From the NCBI GenBank assembly GCA_020025915.1, contig JAHHRH010000039.1:1-12499 (forward strand): a stretch of 12,499 nucleotides of DNA, written 5' to 3'. Positions within the stretch are counted from its first letter, which is position 1. Each line of letters opens with the position of its first letter. Shown piece after piece: positions 1 through 6,305 of this stretch. Source of the DNA: Sutterella sp. Lineage in GTDB: Bacteria > Pseudomonadota > Gammaproteobacteria > Burkholderiales > Burkholderiaceae_F. Under the pieces are notes generated by a model. The model was not told the DNA's origin, ran no database searches, and saw only the letters and a program-made list of their open reading frames with translations. A program made the translations under genes and the position numbers.

Positions 1-1
1 C

Positions 2-577
2 ACCTTTTTGATAAGGTGCCGCGTCAAATCCGATCTATCCAGACCTTCCTTAATTGGCGCTACCATCCACTCCATTCTCTTCGTGTTCGATCTGATCATA
101 CCAATTACAGGTACCGATCTTAACCTCACTTCTACTCAAGTCGGTAGCATCTTGTCCACTTTAGCTCTCTCACAAGCCATAGCTAGCCTATATCTCTCTA
201 TGCATCCGGTTCAATCCGACAGGCTCTTTAACCAGTTTTTGAACAGTCTTTTCCTTGGCAGTGTTGCGTTGTTTTTTGCGTTTACAACAACAAGCTTTTG
301 TTCTCTACTGATTGTCACACTCATCATTGGCCTTGGCTTCGGCATGATCCAACCGCTTTCGATGAGTTTAATTTATCACCATACAGAGCAAACTTCTGTT
401 GGAGATGCATTTAGCATTCGATTACTCCTCAACAGTCTTGGGAGAATTTTCGCGCCTATGATCTTGGCTTTGTCCTTAAGTTATATGTCACCTAACACGT
501 TCTTAAGCGTCATAGGCATCTTGATCTTGTCTGTCGTTGGAATACTTAAATGGTTGTATAAGGACGCAGATAATTAA
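2..577 (+). CDS. Major facilitator superfamily transporter, C-terminal half (5' end outside window)
   Basis: The reading frame is open from base 2 and has no convincing start (a TTG at 8 lacks a ribosome binding site), so the gene begins upstream of the window. The visible 191 or so residues hold about six hydrophobic segments: roughly LIGATIHSILFVFDLIIP, the SILSTLALSQAIASLYL stretch, FLNSLFLGSVALFFAF, LLIVTLIIGLGFGMIQPL, a segment after LLNSLGRIFAPM, and SVIGILILSVVGIL. That matches TM7-TM12 of a 12-TM MFS permease. The GLGFGMIQPLSMSLI segment followed by a soluble loop and GDAFSIRLLLNSLGR resembles the TM10-TM11 region of drug/organic-anion MFS exporters. It would sit in the inner membrane and move a small solute by proton coupling. 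The substrate cannot be read from the sequence. Export or import of an aromatic linked to the sulfotransferase next door is possible but unsupported. It converges on assT1 across a shared hairpin. Confidence 0.75.
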   Translation, partial: TFLIRCRVKSDLSRPSLIGATIHSILFVFDLIIPITGTDLNLTSTQVGSILSTLALSQAIASLYLSMHPVQSDRLFNQFLNSLFLGSVALFFAFTTTSFCSLLIVTLIIGLGFGMIQPLSMSLIYHHTEQTSVGDAFSIRLLLNSLGRIFAPMILALSLSYMSPNTFLSVIGILILSVVGILKWLYKDADN

Positions 578-606
578 AGGGCACTCACAATAAAGCAAGC
601 GCCCTT
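577..606. terminator. Bidirectional intrinsic terminator between MFS gene and assT1
   Basis: AAGGGC (577-582) pairs with GCCCTT (601-606). It lies between two convergent genes that end at 577 and 642. T/A-rich sequence flanks both sides (TTATTTATT on the plus side, TTTAATTA on the minus side), so it could end transcription from both. The stem is short and the loop is 18 nt, so confidence is moderate. Confidence 0.5.
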
Positions 607-641
607 ATTTATTCACAAATCATTCCCCTTTCGGGTAACAA

Positions 642-2438
642 TTAGCGCGAGAAGCTGTGAGCTGGATCGAACACGTGAGCCTGATAGTGCGTCGCAGCAG
701 GCTTATCGTTATTGACGTCGATCTGTACCTTCAGTTCCTTGGTGTTGTAGTCCATTTCTGAAATACGACCAATCGTTCCAATCTTTTGGTTAAAGATACC
801 AACAGAGCCCCAGAAGGCCATCATCGTATCCTTATCCTTCATCCATTCAACATTAGACGTGATTGGAGCGAACCATTCATACCCCTTATCCTTGCCAACT
901 GCCCACGTCTGCTGAACTGTCATAGTCTTCGGATCGATCTTATATTCCACGATACGAGAGTAGTTCATTTCGGGCAATGCAGGCTGGTCATAGTAACGAA
1001 TCTGACCATTATCGAAAACCGTCAAATTGCCACGACCGGAATGACTTGGCCAAGCGGCATGCTGCGTGTAAGTAAAGTCGAAATCTCCTTCGCATTCACC
1101 ATTGGGAGAACACTTGATCGGCTTACCATTCTTATCCACAGGCTTCAGGAGTTTCTTTTCAAGGCCATTCTTCCAACCTGTACTCGGAGCCAAAATCCAC
1201 TTGACCTGCTTATCACGGCCAATCTTCATGACACCCTGGTGACGAGCAGAGATGATAATGGAGTCATCCTCTGGGTCATACGAAACAGAGTTAACGTGTG
1301 CCCAGTTACGACCGGCCCCAACACCCGGAGAGTCACCGAACGGGGCTTCAGGTTCGTTAGCCACCTTCAGGCCTGCGGCGGTCACGTCCACATTCATGCA
1401 AACGGCACCCAGGTCAAGATTCTTAATAAGATCATCACGGGTATTATCGAGAATCTTATTCAAGTCCCAAACATCAACTAAGTTGCCGGAACGGTCCACT
1501 TCAAGAATATGGTCGCGAACCGTATGAACTTTTTGACCATCAGGACGGAGATAGTTCGCTTTGGCAGCACGAAGAAGGATATGACCATTAGGCATTTCCC
1601 AAGAGGCATGCGACATGTCAATGTAACCACGCGGCAAATCATGTTCGCCAACGATCTTACCCATGAAGTTCATTTCGTACCACTTCTGGCCCTGAACGAA
1701 TGTGTATGTACCACTCTTCGTCGGGCGGAAGCCCATGGCATAACCTCGTTTTGCCAGGTCAATGCCACGTGCGTCGAACACGGCTTCTGGATCAAGCCAC
1801 CAACGGAACTCACCTTGAGTATCAAGAACGTAATTCAAAGGTACTGTCTGGAATGGGACTGAACCACCAGACGGGTTAGCAGCTGTCTTACTTGCATTCT
1901 TCGGCTTAGCCATCACCCAGTTAATATCGGAACCCATTTGAGGACGTGTACCCGAATTCACGAAGTAGAGGCGATCCTTAAACTTGGGATCAACCTTCAC
2001 CACGTGCGGCGTCGGCAATGCACTGATATTACGACTATCAATATAGGAATTCGAGATCGCGCCAGTGATAATCGTATAGGTATCCTTGATCTGCTTGCCA
2101 TCCTGCTTATAGGTGACCGTCACCTTGTTCTTGTGATTCGGATAAAGGCCAAAAACAGGAATGCCGTCATGCGTCAAAAACGCACTCTTACCCACGTCGT
2201 ACGAAATGTCAACGCCCTTATCACCGCGGCCATGGACCGTCACATGAATATCTTGGGCATCTTTACCATCTCGATTGATGACAGCAACAAGAGGCGTATG
2301 ACCATACGGATTAACAATCACGCCACCAAGGTGCGTGCCTGCAGGCGCAGGAGCCGGCGGAAACGATTCAGCTTGTACAGCAGCTGAAGCAAATAAAGCC
2401 AGGCCGATAGCCGCGGCCGTGACAGAACGCTTAAACAT
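642..2438 (-). CDS. assT: Periplasmic arylsulfate sulfotransferase (AssT), paralogue 1
   Basis: PAPS-independent transfer of a sulfuryl group from an aryl sulfate to a phenolic acceptor in the periplasm, through a covalent histidine intermediate. The start at 2438 is chosen because AAAGGAG lies 8 nt upstream on the minus strand; an in-frame ATG at 2462 would lie upstream of that site. This gives 598 residues with a signal peptide MFKRSVTAAAIGLALFASAAVQA. Residues H277 (DMSHASW), H381 (NWAHVNSV), R399 (ISARHQ) and H460 (TYTQHAAW) line up with the family's active-site set (E. coli AssT His252, His356, Arg374, His436, from memory). The H-to-R spacing of 18 is identical. A close Cys pair, C443 and C449 (IKCSPNGECEG), matches the structural disulfide of the family, which explains the dsbL/dsbI genes nearby. 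A third Cys (C347, GAVCMNVD) is shared with the second AssT here. It is divergent from a LysR-type gene that probably controls it. Confidence 0.93.
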   Translation of the reverse strand: MFKRSVTAAAIGLALFASAAVQAESFPPAPAPAGTHLGGVIVNPYGHTPLVAVINRDGKDAQDIHVTVHGRGDKGVDISYDVGKSAFLTHDGIPVFGLYPNHKNKVTVTYKQDGKQIKDTYTIITGAISNSYIDSRNISALPTPHVVKVDPKFKDRLYFVNSGTRPQMGSDINWVMAKPKNASKTAANPSGGSVPFQTVPLNYVLDTQGEFRWWLDPEAVFDARGIDLAKRGYAMGFRPTKSGTYTFVQGQKWYEMNFMGKIVGEHDLPRGYIDMSHASWEMPNGHILLRAAKANYLRPDGQKVHTVRDHILEVDRSGNLVDVWDLNKILDNTRDDLIKNLDLGAVCMNVDVTAAGLKVANEPEAPFGDSPGVGAGRNWAHVNSVSYDPEDDSIIISARHQGVMKIGRDKQVKWILAPSTGWKNGLEKKLLKPVDKNGKPIKCSPNGECEGDFDFTYTQHAAWPSHSGRGNLTVFDNGQIRYYDQPALPEMNYSRIVEYKIDPKTMTVQQTWAVGKDKGYEWFAPITSNVEWMKDKDTMMAFWGSVGIFNQKIGTIGRISEMDYNTKELKVQIDVNNDKPAATHYQAHVFDPAHSFSR

Positions 2439-2446
2439 GAGGTATG

Positions 2447-2453
2447 CTCCTTT
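2447..2453 (-). promoter_or_regulatory. Ribosome binding site of assT1 that decides the start
   Basis: AAAGGAG on the minus strand, 8 nt before the ATG at 2438. It overlaps the codons that would follow the upstream ATG at 2462, so it favours the shorter protein, which begins directly with a well-formed signal peptide. Confidence 0.7.
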
Positions 2454-2461
2454 ATGGGTCA

Positions 2462-2490
2462 AAATAAGTGAGGTAGCGTTAGGCGGTCAA
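2462..2490 (-). promoter_or_regulatory. Candidate sigma-70 promoter of assT1
   Basis: On the minus strand TTGACC (2490-2485) is followed after exactly 17 nt by TTATTT (2467-2462). This would start transcription near 2455, giving a short leader that includes the AAAGGAG site. The -35 element lies inside the 2475-2500 dyad, so a regulator bound there would touch RNA polymerase. Pattern match by eye only. Confidence 0.4.
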
Positions 2491-2500
2491 ACAGAACGCT
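2475..2500. promoter_or_regulatory. Inverted repeat in the assT1/lysR divergent region, candidate regulator site
   Basis: AGCGTT (2475-2480) and AACGCT (2495-2500) form a dyad with 14 nt between the arms, in the 113-base gap between divergent assT1 and its LysR gene. A related arrangement (AGGCGT, 11 nt, ACGCCT) lies in the equivalent gap at the second assT/LysR pair. LysR proteins bind dyads between divergent genes, so this is a plausible operator. The arms do not show a clean T-N11-A box, so the assignment is tentative. Confidence 0.35.
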
Positions 2501-2551
2501 TTCCCTTGATGAGGAGCATCTCATACAAGCTCCCTTAGGAACAAGACCATA

Positions 2552-3511
2552 ATGAGGAAAACAGTTTTGCAAAAAAAGAGAAACGATCCGTTTAATAGAA
2601 TGACACTCCAACTGCTGTTGGATCTGCTGTCAACACGACATCTCGGCCTCACTTCTGAGCACCTTGGGATTAGTGCTGCAACCGCTTCACGTAAGCTTGA
2701 CGCTATGCGAGAGGCTTTTGGCGATCAACTATTTATCGTGAGTGGACGTGGATTAGTACCAACGCCTTTCATGTTGTCGCTCGAAGATGATATTAGGCAA
2801 GCTGATCTTTCGATTGATCGTCTTTTTTCGCCAAAAACTTTTGACCCAGCATCTGCCAAAATCACTTTTCGCATCGCTGTTCGTGGATTAGTCGAAGCCT
2901 CTCTCTTAGGCTATCTCCTATCCGCCTTGAGACGTGAAGCACCGCATTGCCGTCTAAACCATACTTGTCGTACCAGTAACAGTTTCGAAAAGCTTCTTGC
3001 AGGACAGCTCGACTTTGTCGTCAGTACTGATGTGAATGTCCCACACATGTGTAGGTATATGCCGATCTTTCCAATAGAACTCGGGATCCTTACCTCTCAA
3101 AACCATCCTTTATATCAAACCTTTAAAGGCGAAGCACCTACCATTGAAGCACTGAATCAATATGACCGCATCGCAATACATGTCAGTAAGACAGGCCATC
3201 AAACATTTGATCATCGTGTGATAGGTCTTCCCTCAGAGCGTCTCGTCATGACAACCAACGAACCTTTAGTTGCACTTGAAATAGCACAGCAATCAGAATT
3301 TATTGTGGTTGCTCCAAAAGTTGGTACCTCGTGCACATCTGATACTTCTGGCGTCGTGTGGATGCCGCTGCCAGAGCCCCTTCAAATCAATTCCGAACAT
3401 TCAGCTGTACTTGTTTGGTCTGAAGAAAATCATCAAAATCCAGCACACATCTGGATGAGAAGTTTAATTCGTACATGGTCCAACGAATTCAGGTCAATAA
3501 CCCCCGCCTAA
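2552..3511 (+). CDS. LysR-type transcriptional regulator next to assT1; 3' end modified by IscB element insertion
   Basis: Has an N-terminal winged helix-turn-helix (about residues 17-75, including LTSEHLGISAATASRKLDAM and FGDQLF) and a C-terminal periplasmic-binding-protein-like effector domain beginning near FDPASAKITFRIAVRG. The ASRKLDAMREAFGDQLFI pattern resembles the NodD/NahR-like subgroup of LysR proteins, whose members often sense aromatic compounds. ATG at 2552 has AGGA 11 nt upstream; an internal ATG at codon 17 is possible but would remove residues before the HTH. It diverges from assT1, so it probably regulates that gene and itself. The last codons are odd: the frame runs TCA ATA then ACC CCC GCC TAA, and the T-P-A tail and stop lie in the first hairpin of the IscB element. 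Without the insertion the gene would end at ATA TGA. The paralogue at 10742-11737 also ends just after an RSI tripeptide, so the regulator is probably still functional. Confidence 0.88.
   Translation: MRKTVLQKKRNDPFNRMTLQLLLDLLSTRHLGLTSEHLGISAATASRKLDAMREAFGDQLFIVSGRGLVPTPFMLSLEDDIRQADLSIDRLFSPKTFDPASAKITFRIAVRGLVEASLLGYLLSALRREAPHCRLNHTCRTSNSFEKLLAGQLDFVVSTDVNVPHMCRYMPIFPIELGILTSQNHPLYQTFKGEAPTIEALNQYDRIAIHVSKTGHQTFDHRVIGLPSERLVMTTNEPLVALEIAQQSEFIVVAPKVGTSCTSDTSGVVWMPLPEPLQINSEHSAVLVWSEENHQNPAHIWMRSLIRTWSNEFRSITPA
3483..3498 (+). other. Inferred guide segment of the IscB omega RNA (host lysR 3' end)
   Basis: In characterised IscB systems the omega RNA carries its guide at the 5' end, read from host DNA just outside the left end of the element. 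Here that DNA is the end of the LysR gene, about 16 nt ending ...AATTCAGGTCAAT. The guide would therefore match the empty lysR allele. A weak -10-like TTTAAT at 3463-3468 would start a transcript near 3475, but no good -35 accompanies it, so the guide may equally come from lysR readthrough. The exact length is inferred. Confidence 0.5.
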
Positions 3512-3766
3512 AGGCGGAGGCTTGAAAAAGCCTTGATTGACTAGCCTCAGTGATCCTTCTTCGGAAGGTGAACTACGTTGGTTTGGAATGTATAGGCACC
3601 GTGGGATGTACATCCTAGTCCCACGCTCTGCGGTCTGTGATTAAAAGCTCTGAGAGGTAGGAGCGGTGTTGCAGGCAAGAAACCCATTCCAACATTGGCG
3701 AAGGATGTTGTCTAGGCCATATGGCCTAGACAACGGAACCTGCGGGTATCCGTTAAGGGGATTACT
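3499..3766 (+). ncRNA. Omega RNA (HEARO-type structured RNA) scaffold upstream of iscB
   Basis: There is no reading frame here, but the region is dense in helices and lies immediately 5' of iscB, as expected for the nuclease's guide RNA. Helices seen: CCGCC/GGCGG with TAAA loop (3504-3517); AGGCTT/AAGCCT (3518-3533); CCTTC-TTCG-GAAGG (3555-3568), a UUCG tetraloop; GTGGGA/TCCCAC (3601-3624) inside ACCG/CGGT (3598-3634); CAACAT/ATGTTG (3690-3710), partly competing with a perfect 28-base palindrome at 3707-3734; and GCAGG/CCTGC (3671-3675 with 3739-3743), which closes a multi-stem junction around the last two. A final TTACTTT/AAAGTAA dyad covers the iscB start and could influence its translation. 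At about 268 nt plus guide it is somewhat longer than well-studied omega RNAs (around 200 nt). The 3' end is not determined and may run into the iscB start. Confidence 0.82.
3755..3760 (+). promoter_or_regulatory. Ribosome binding site of iscB (TTG start)
   Basis: AAGGGG lies 6 nt upstream of TTG at 3767. It decides the start: the protein then begins MKVKVYVLYMRGQPLMP, with the PLMP motif at the usual distance from the N-terminus. The site sits beside the TTACTTT/AAAGTAA dyad, which could partly mask the start. Confidence 0.65.
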
Positions 3767-5068
3767 TTGAAAGTAAAAGTCTATGTCTTATATATGCGCG
3801 GTCAGCCTTTGATGCCGTGTTCTCCTGCGAAAGCGAGACACTTGCTCAAGGCTAACAAAGCGAAGGTTAAGCACAGAACACCTTTCACGATCCAGTTGAG
3901 TATCGCCACTGGCGAAACAAAGCAGGACGTGACCTTAGGTGTGGACGCAGGATCGAAACATATCGGTCTTTCCGCAACAACGGAAAAAGCTGAAGTGTAC
4001 GCGTCTGAAGTTGAACTTCGCCAAGATGTCTCTGGGCTTCAGGCCGACCGAGCGGCTTTTCGTCGTGCTCGTCGCCATCGCAAGACGCGTTATCGAGCAC
4101 CGCGCTTCGATAACCGCAAGGCTTCTAAGCGCCAAGGCTGGCTTGCGCCAAGCGTAAAGAACCGCACTCAGGCGCATGAGTCGCGTATTGATGCGGTGTG
4201 TAAGATTTTGCCAGTCACCAAGATTGTGATTGAGACAGCATCCTTTGACATTCAGAAGATTAAGAATCCTAACATTCAAGGCAAAGGCTATCAGCAGGGT
4301 GATCAGCTCGGCTTTTGGAACGTGCGTGAGTATGTTCTGTGGCGAGATGGTCATGTATGTCAGCACTGTCGAGGACGTTCGAAGGATCAGGTTTTTAATG
4401 TTCACCATCTCGAAAGCCGAAAGACAGGCGGTGATGCGCCGAACAACTTGATCACACTTTGCGAGACCTGTCACAAGGCCTTTCATGCGGGAAAGATTAA
4501 GTTGAAAGTCAACCGTGGAAAGCCCTTTAAGGCGGAAGCCTTCATGGGCATCATGCGCCGAACATTGCTTGACAGAGTGCGTCAAGCGCATCCACATCTG
4601 CTTGTGGAGAACACGTTTGGCTATTTGACGAAGCATAAGCGCATCGCTTTGGGCTTACCCAAGACGCATTGTGCTGATGCTTTCTATATCGCAGGAAACC
4701 TCAAGGCACAGCGATCAGGTGTCTACTTCTATCAAAAGCAGACACGTAAACACAATCGCCAAATTCACAAGTGTTCGATTTTGAAAGGTGGCATTCGCAA
4801 GCGCAATCAAGCGCCACACCTTGTGCATGGCTTCCGACTTTTTGACAAGGTGAGGTGTCTTGATCAAGAAGGATTCATTTTTGGACGACGTGCTTCGGGC
4901 TATTTTGACGTGAGAACGTTGAGTGGCAAGACGTTGTCACCCGCTATCCATGCCAAGAAACTGACGCTTCTCGAAAAGAGAAAGACTTTTTTTAATCGAA
5001 TTGAGAAAGGAGAACGGCGCTTCCTCCCCTGTCTGAAGACAGAGGTTTTCGCGCCTAATTTACTATGA
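3767..5068 (+). CDS. iscB: IscB RNA-guided RuvC/HNH DNA endonuclease
   Basis: Ancestor-like relative of Cas9 that uses an omega RNA to cut double-stranded DNA next to a target-adjacent motif. The 433 residues are within the usual 400-500 range. Domains in order: PLMP domain (residues 14-34, PLMPCSPAKARHLLKANKAKV-like); RuvC-I with D60 (VTLGVDAGSKHIGL); arginine-rich bridge helix about 99-117 (RRARRHRKTRYRAPRFDNR); RuvC-II with E156 (KIVIETASF); HNH about 186-245 with zinc Cys pairs C198/C201 and C232/C235, catalytic HH at 213-214 and N226/N227; RuvC-III with H301 and D304 (HCADAFYIA); and a C-terminal target-motif-interacting domain to 433. All key residues are present, so both nuclease centres could be active. 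It starts at TTG with a good ribosome binding site. The final codons lie in the right-end hairpin, and the TGA stop (5066-5068) is host sequence supplied by the target ATGA. It was not called a plain HNH homing enzyme because PLMP, bridge helix and split RuvC are all present. Confidence 0.95.
   Translation: MKVKVYVLYMRGQPLMPCSPAKARHLLKANKAKVKHRTPFTIQLSIATGETKQDVTLGVDAGSKHIGLSATTEKAEVYASEVELRQDVSGLQADRAAFRRARRHRKTRYRAPRFDNRKASKRQGWLAPSVKNRTQAHESRIDAVCKILPVTKIVIETASFDIQKIKNPNIQGKGYQQGDQLGFWNVREYVLWRDGHVCQHCRGRSKDQVFNVHHLESRKTGGDAPNNLITLCETCHKAFHAGKIKLKVNRGKPFKAEAFMGIMRRTLLDRVRQAHPHLLVENTFGYLTKHKRIALGLPKTHCADAFYIAGNLKAQRSGVYFYQKQTRKHNRQIHKCSILKGGIRKRNQAPHLVHGFRLFDKVRCLDQEGFIFGRRASGYFDVRTLSGKTLSPAIHAKKLTLLEKRKTFFNRIEKGERRFLPCLKTEVFAPNLL
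5016..5055 (+). repeat. Right-end hairpin of the ISC element
   Basis: Outer arms GGCGC (5016-5020) and GCGCC (5051-5055) enclose CTGTC-TGAA-GACAG (5029-5042), which is preceded by a C-rich run and followed by GGTTTTC. It overlaps the iscB 3' end. Such subterminal imperfect hairpins are the sites recognised by the Y1 transposases of IS200/IS605 elements. The element boundary lies 9 bases further on. Confidence 0.65.
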
Positions 5069-5083
5069 ATACGTGCCATACCT

Positions 5084-5152
5084 GTCTACACCCATTAACC
5101 AAACGCGCCTCAGGACAAAAACGTCTTGAGGCGCGTTCGGTTTGGAGTAGAC
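5084..5152. terminator. Large inverted repeat, probable terminator of the lysR transcription unit
   Basis: A core of 15-nt arms with one G-T mismatch (5102-5116 with 5123-5137, starting AACGCGCCTCA) surrounds an AAAAAC loop. The stem extends outward through ACC/GGT-type pairing to GTCTAC (5084-5089) and GTAGAC (5147-5152). It lies in the convergent gap between lysR/iscB and dsbI. There is no long T run, so it may slow or end transcription, or protect a 3' end. In the ancestral locus it would have followed lysR by about 15 bases. Confidence 0.5.
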
Positions 5153-5185
5153 GTACGATCTGCTGAACTCAGTCTAAAAAAGAAT

Positions 5186-5220
5186 GTCCCCGCGAAAACG
5201 AACCACAGCTTCGCGGGGAC
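5186..5220 (-). terminator. Intrinsic terminator of dsbI
   Basis: GTCCCCGCGAA (5186-5196) pairs perfectly with TTCGCGGGGAC (5210-5220). Read on the minus strand it is followed by ATTCTTTTTT, a classical rho-independent signal 40 bases after the dsbI stop. Confidence 0.85.
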
Positions 5221-5259
5221 AGACTCGCTATCAAGGAGAAATAGCGATTGAGGAGACGA

Positions 5260-5934
5260 TTACTTCTTCATGAAGCCCTTGACAATCCAGCTTACAAGCA
5301 TTGGGACAAGGAAGAGCGTCGCGACACAGCAAGCGAGGAAGCAGCATTCAGCCATATCCATGAACTTCCACTGCGGAATAAGGTACCAGCCATCACTACT
5401 CTGATAGAGTTCGACAAAGAACTGTTGCAAAGAAGAGAGCTCAACACCTTCAGCAGGCATCGGAGCATCGTAGCCACAATCACCCGTCGGTTTGAACCAT
5501 TCAGGGGCCCATTTATCGAGCGGAAGGCCAAAATGGAACTTCGGTTCCATGGAGCAACCCTGCATACCGAACATCGCTTCAAGGTCGTCAGAATGAACGG
5601 CATCATGAATAGCCATCAACTTCCAAGAGCAAATGAACGTGTAGATCAACCCATAAAAGCCCAACACATAACCGCAAATCTTTGTCCAAACAGCTTTTGG
5701 ATTAATCATGGCAATGATGGCACCTAAAGCCATCACCAAATTACCGTAGCGAATGTAAACACACTGTTCGCACGGCAACATATGCATCCAGTTTTGGAAA
5801 AGATAATGAGCTAACAACACCAACATGATCATGGCAAAGGCAATGATGCCCCACGGCCAACGACCATTCTGCCAGTCATATAAGGTGTCTAGAGGAGCGG
5901 TCTTTAACCCTTTAAAAAAGCTACACATGCTCAT
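5260..5934 (-). CDS. dsbI: DsbI-type inner membrane thiol:quinone oxidoreductase (DsbB family)
   Basis: Reoxidises a periplasmic DsbA-like protein (here DsbL) and passes electrons to quinone. The start at 5934 (MSMCSFFKG) gives 224 residues, close to the known DsbI size. The open frame continues up to a TTG at 6060, but that extension looks non-coding. Four membrane segments are seen: residues about 29-47 (GIIAFAMIMLVLLAHYLF); about 64-78; about 88-106 (CGYVLGFYGLIYTFICSW); and about 196-217. The first periplasmic loop carries the C55-E-Q-C58 redox pair followed by Tyr/Arg (VYIRYG), as in DsbB. The long second loop carries C127 and C153, the second redox pair. The last membrane segment is odd: it has two CC doublets (AECCFLACC). 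Its neighbours dsbL and assT match the assT-dsbL-dsbI set of uropathogenic E. coli, but a porin lies between dsbL and dsbI. Its own terminator and a 371-base leader suggest separate transcription. Confidence 0.85.
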   Translation of the reverse strand: MSMCSFFKGLKTAPLDTLYDWQNGRWPWGIIAFAMIMLVLLAHYLFQNWMHMLPCEQCVYIRYGNLVMALGAIIAMINPKAVWTKICGYVLGFYGLIYTFICSWKLMAIHDAVHSDDLEAMFGMQGCSMEPKFHFGLPLDKWAPEWFKPTGDCGYDAPMPAEGVELSSLQQFFVELYQSSDGWYLIPQWKFMDMAECCFLACCVATLFLVPMLVSWIVKGFMKK

Positions 5935-6202
5935 GGTGATTTTTTCTCTCTTTAATGAATGAATTGAATTTTGGTCAGATACGAGGAATTCAATAATGGG
6001 AATACCCATCTCCTCAAGCTTAGGGAATAGTCTATTGACTTTCTCTTTTATTGGGTACAAGGACTTTCATCGTGCTTACGTGCAATTCCGTGAAAAGCCT
6101 TTTTCACTTTCTGCATGATCCTACATATTCGGCGATCAACCGTTATCCTACCTTTTTTGATCCTTTGCACGACGACTGATATGAAAGCCTCTAGAAAAAA
6201 AA
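5935..6202 (-). promoter_or_regulatory. Upstream region of dsbI (no gene seen)
   Basis: The 371-base gap between dsbI and the porin holds the porin terminator (listed separately) and about 268 bases upstream of dsbI, where the dsbI promoter must lie. Two small hairpins are visible: GTGAAAA-GCCT-TTTTCAC (6090-6107) and ATGGG-AATA-CCCAT (5996-6009). I find no convincing -35/-10 pair and no credible small gene. Confidence 0.35.
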
Positions 6203-6240
6203 GCGCGTCGATCTTTTTCACTAGAAAAAGATCGACGCGC
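6203..6240. terminator. Strong intrinsic terminator of the porin gene
   Basis: Perfect 17-nt arms (6203-6219 and 6224-6240, starting GCGCGTCGATC) with an ACTA loop. The hairpin is flanked by eight A on the left and TTTT on the right, so it works as a rho-independent signal on the minus strand (U run after the stem) and could also act on the plus strand. Confidence 0.88.
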
Positions 6241-6305
6241 TTTTATAAATAGGCGAAAAATCCCGGAACTCTCTAAATAGAAACCACCCTCACGCCTTCG
6301 TCAAA

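Larger units (their letters stand above)
3499..5064 (+). mobile_element. ISC (IS200/IS605-like) element: omega RNA plus iscB, no transposase
   Basis: The element runs from the base after ...GGTCAAT in lysR to the base before ATGAATACG, with a one-base ambiguity (3499-5064 or 3500-5065) because an A is shared. Removing it joins the flanks as GGTCAAT-ATGAATACG, which restores an in-frame lysR stop (ATA TGA). There is no target duplication, as expected for the Y1 transposase (TnpA) mechanism. The left end starts with a C-rich run and the CCGCC/GGCGG hairpin. The right end holds a CTGTC-TGAA-GACAG hairpin inside ggcgc/gcgcc, a layout typical of this family. No tnpA is present, so movement would need a transposase in trans. 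Host-like GC and intact reading frames suggest a recent or maintained insertion. Confidence 0.85.

Noticed and set aside
786..1862. Long plus-strand open frames opposite assT1
   Set aside because: They are antisense to a well-supported enzyme gene, have no ribosome binding sites or recognisable domains, and read as codon-bias shadows.
3490..3511. lysR1 as a pseudogene truncated by the element
   Set aside because: The insertion falls at the natural stop; only three residues are added and the whole effector domain is kept.
3504..3533. Hairpins after lysR as its rho-independent terminator
   Set aside because: No U run follows them, and they continue into a dense fold directly before iscB, so they are better explained as the start of the omega RNA.
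3885..4636. Minus-strand open frames opposite iscB, up to 233 residues
   Set aside because: They overlap the nuclease core, resemble no family, and lack a start signal.
3767..5068. Reading the nuclease as Cas9, TnpB, or a plain HNH homing or intron enzyme
   Set aside because: It is far too small for Cas9, has an HNH that TnpB lacks, and has PLMP, bridge helix and split RuvC motifs that simple HNH enzymes lack. No CRISPR repeats occur in the window.
5248..5727. 159-residue plus-strand open frame opposite dsbI
   Set aside because: It mirrors the coding strand of a protein with clear DsbB-family redox motifs and membrane segments; its own translation has no recognisable domain.
5935..6060. 42-residue N-terminal extension of DsbI
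   Set aside because: The extension begins at TTG without a good ribosome binding site, is not hydrophobic, and is absent from typical DsbI proteins; ATG at 5934 gives the usual length.
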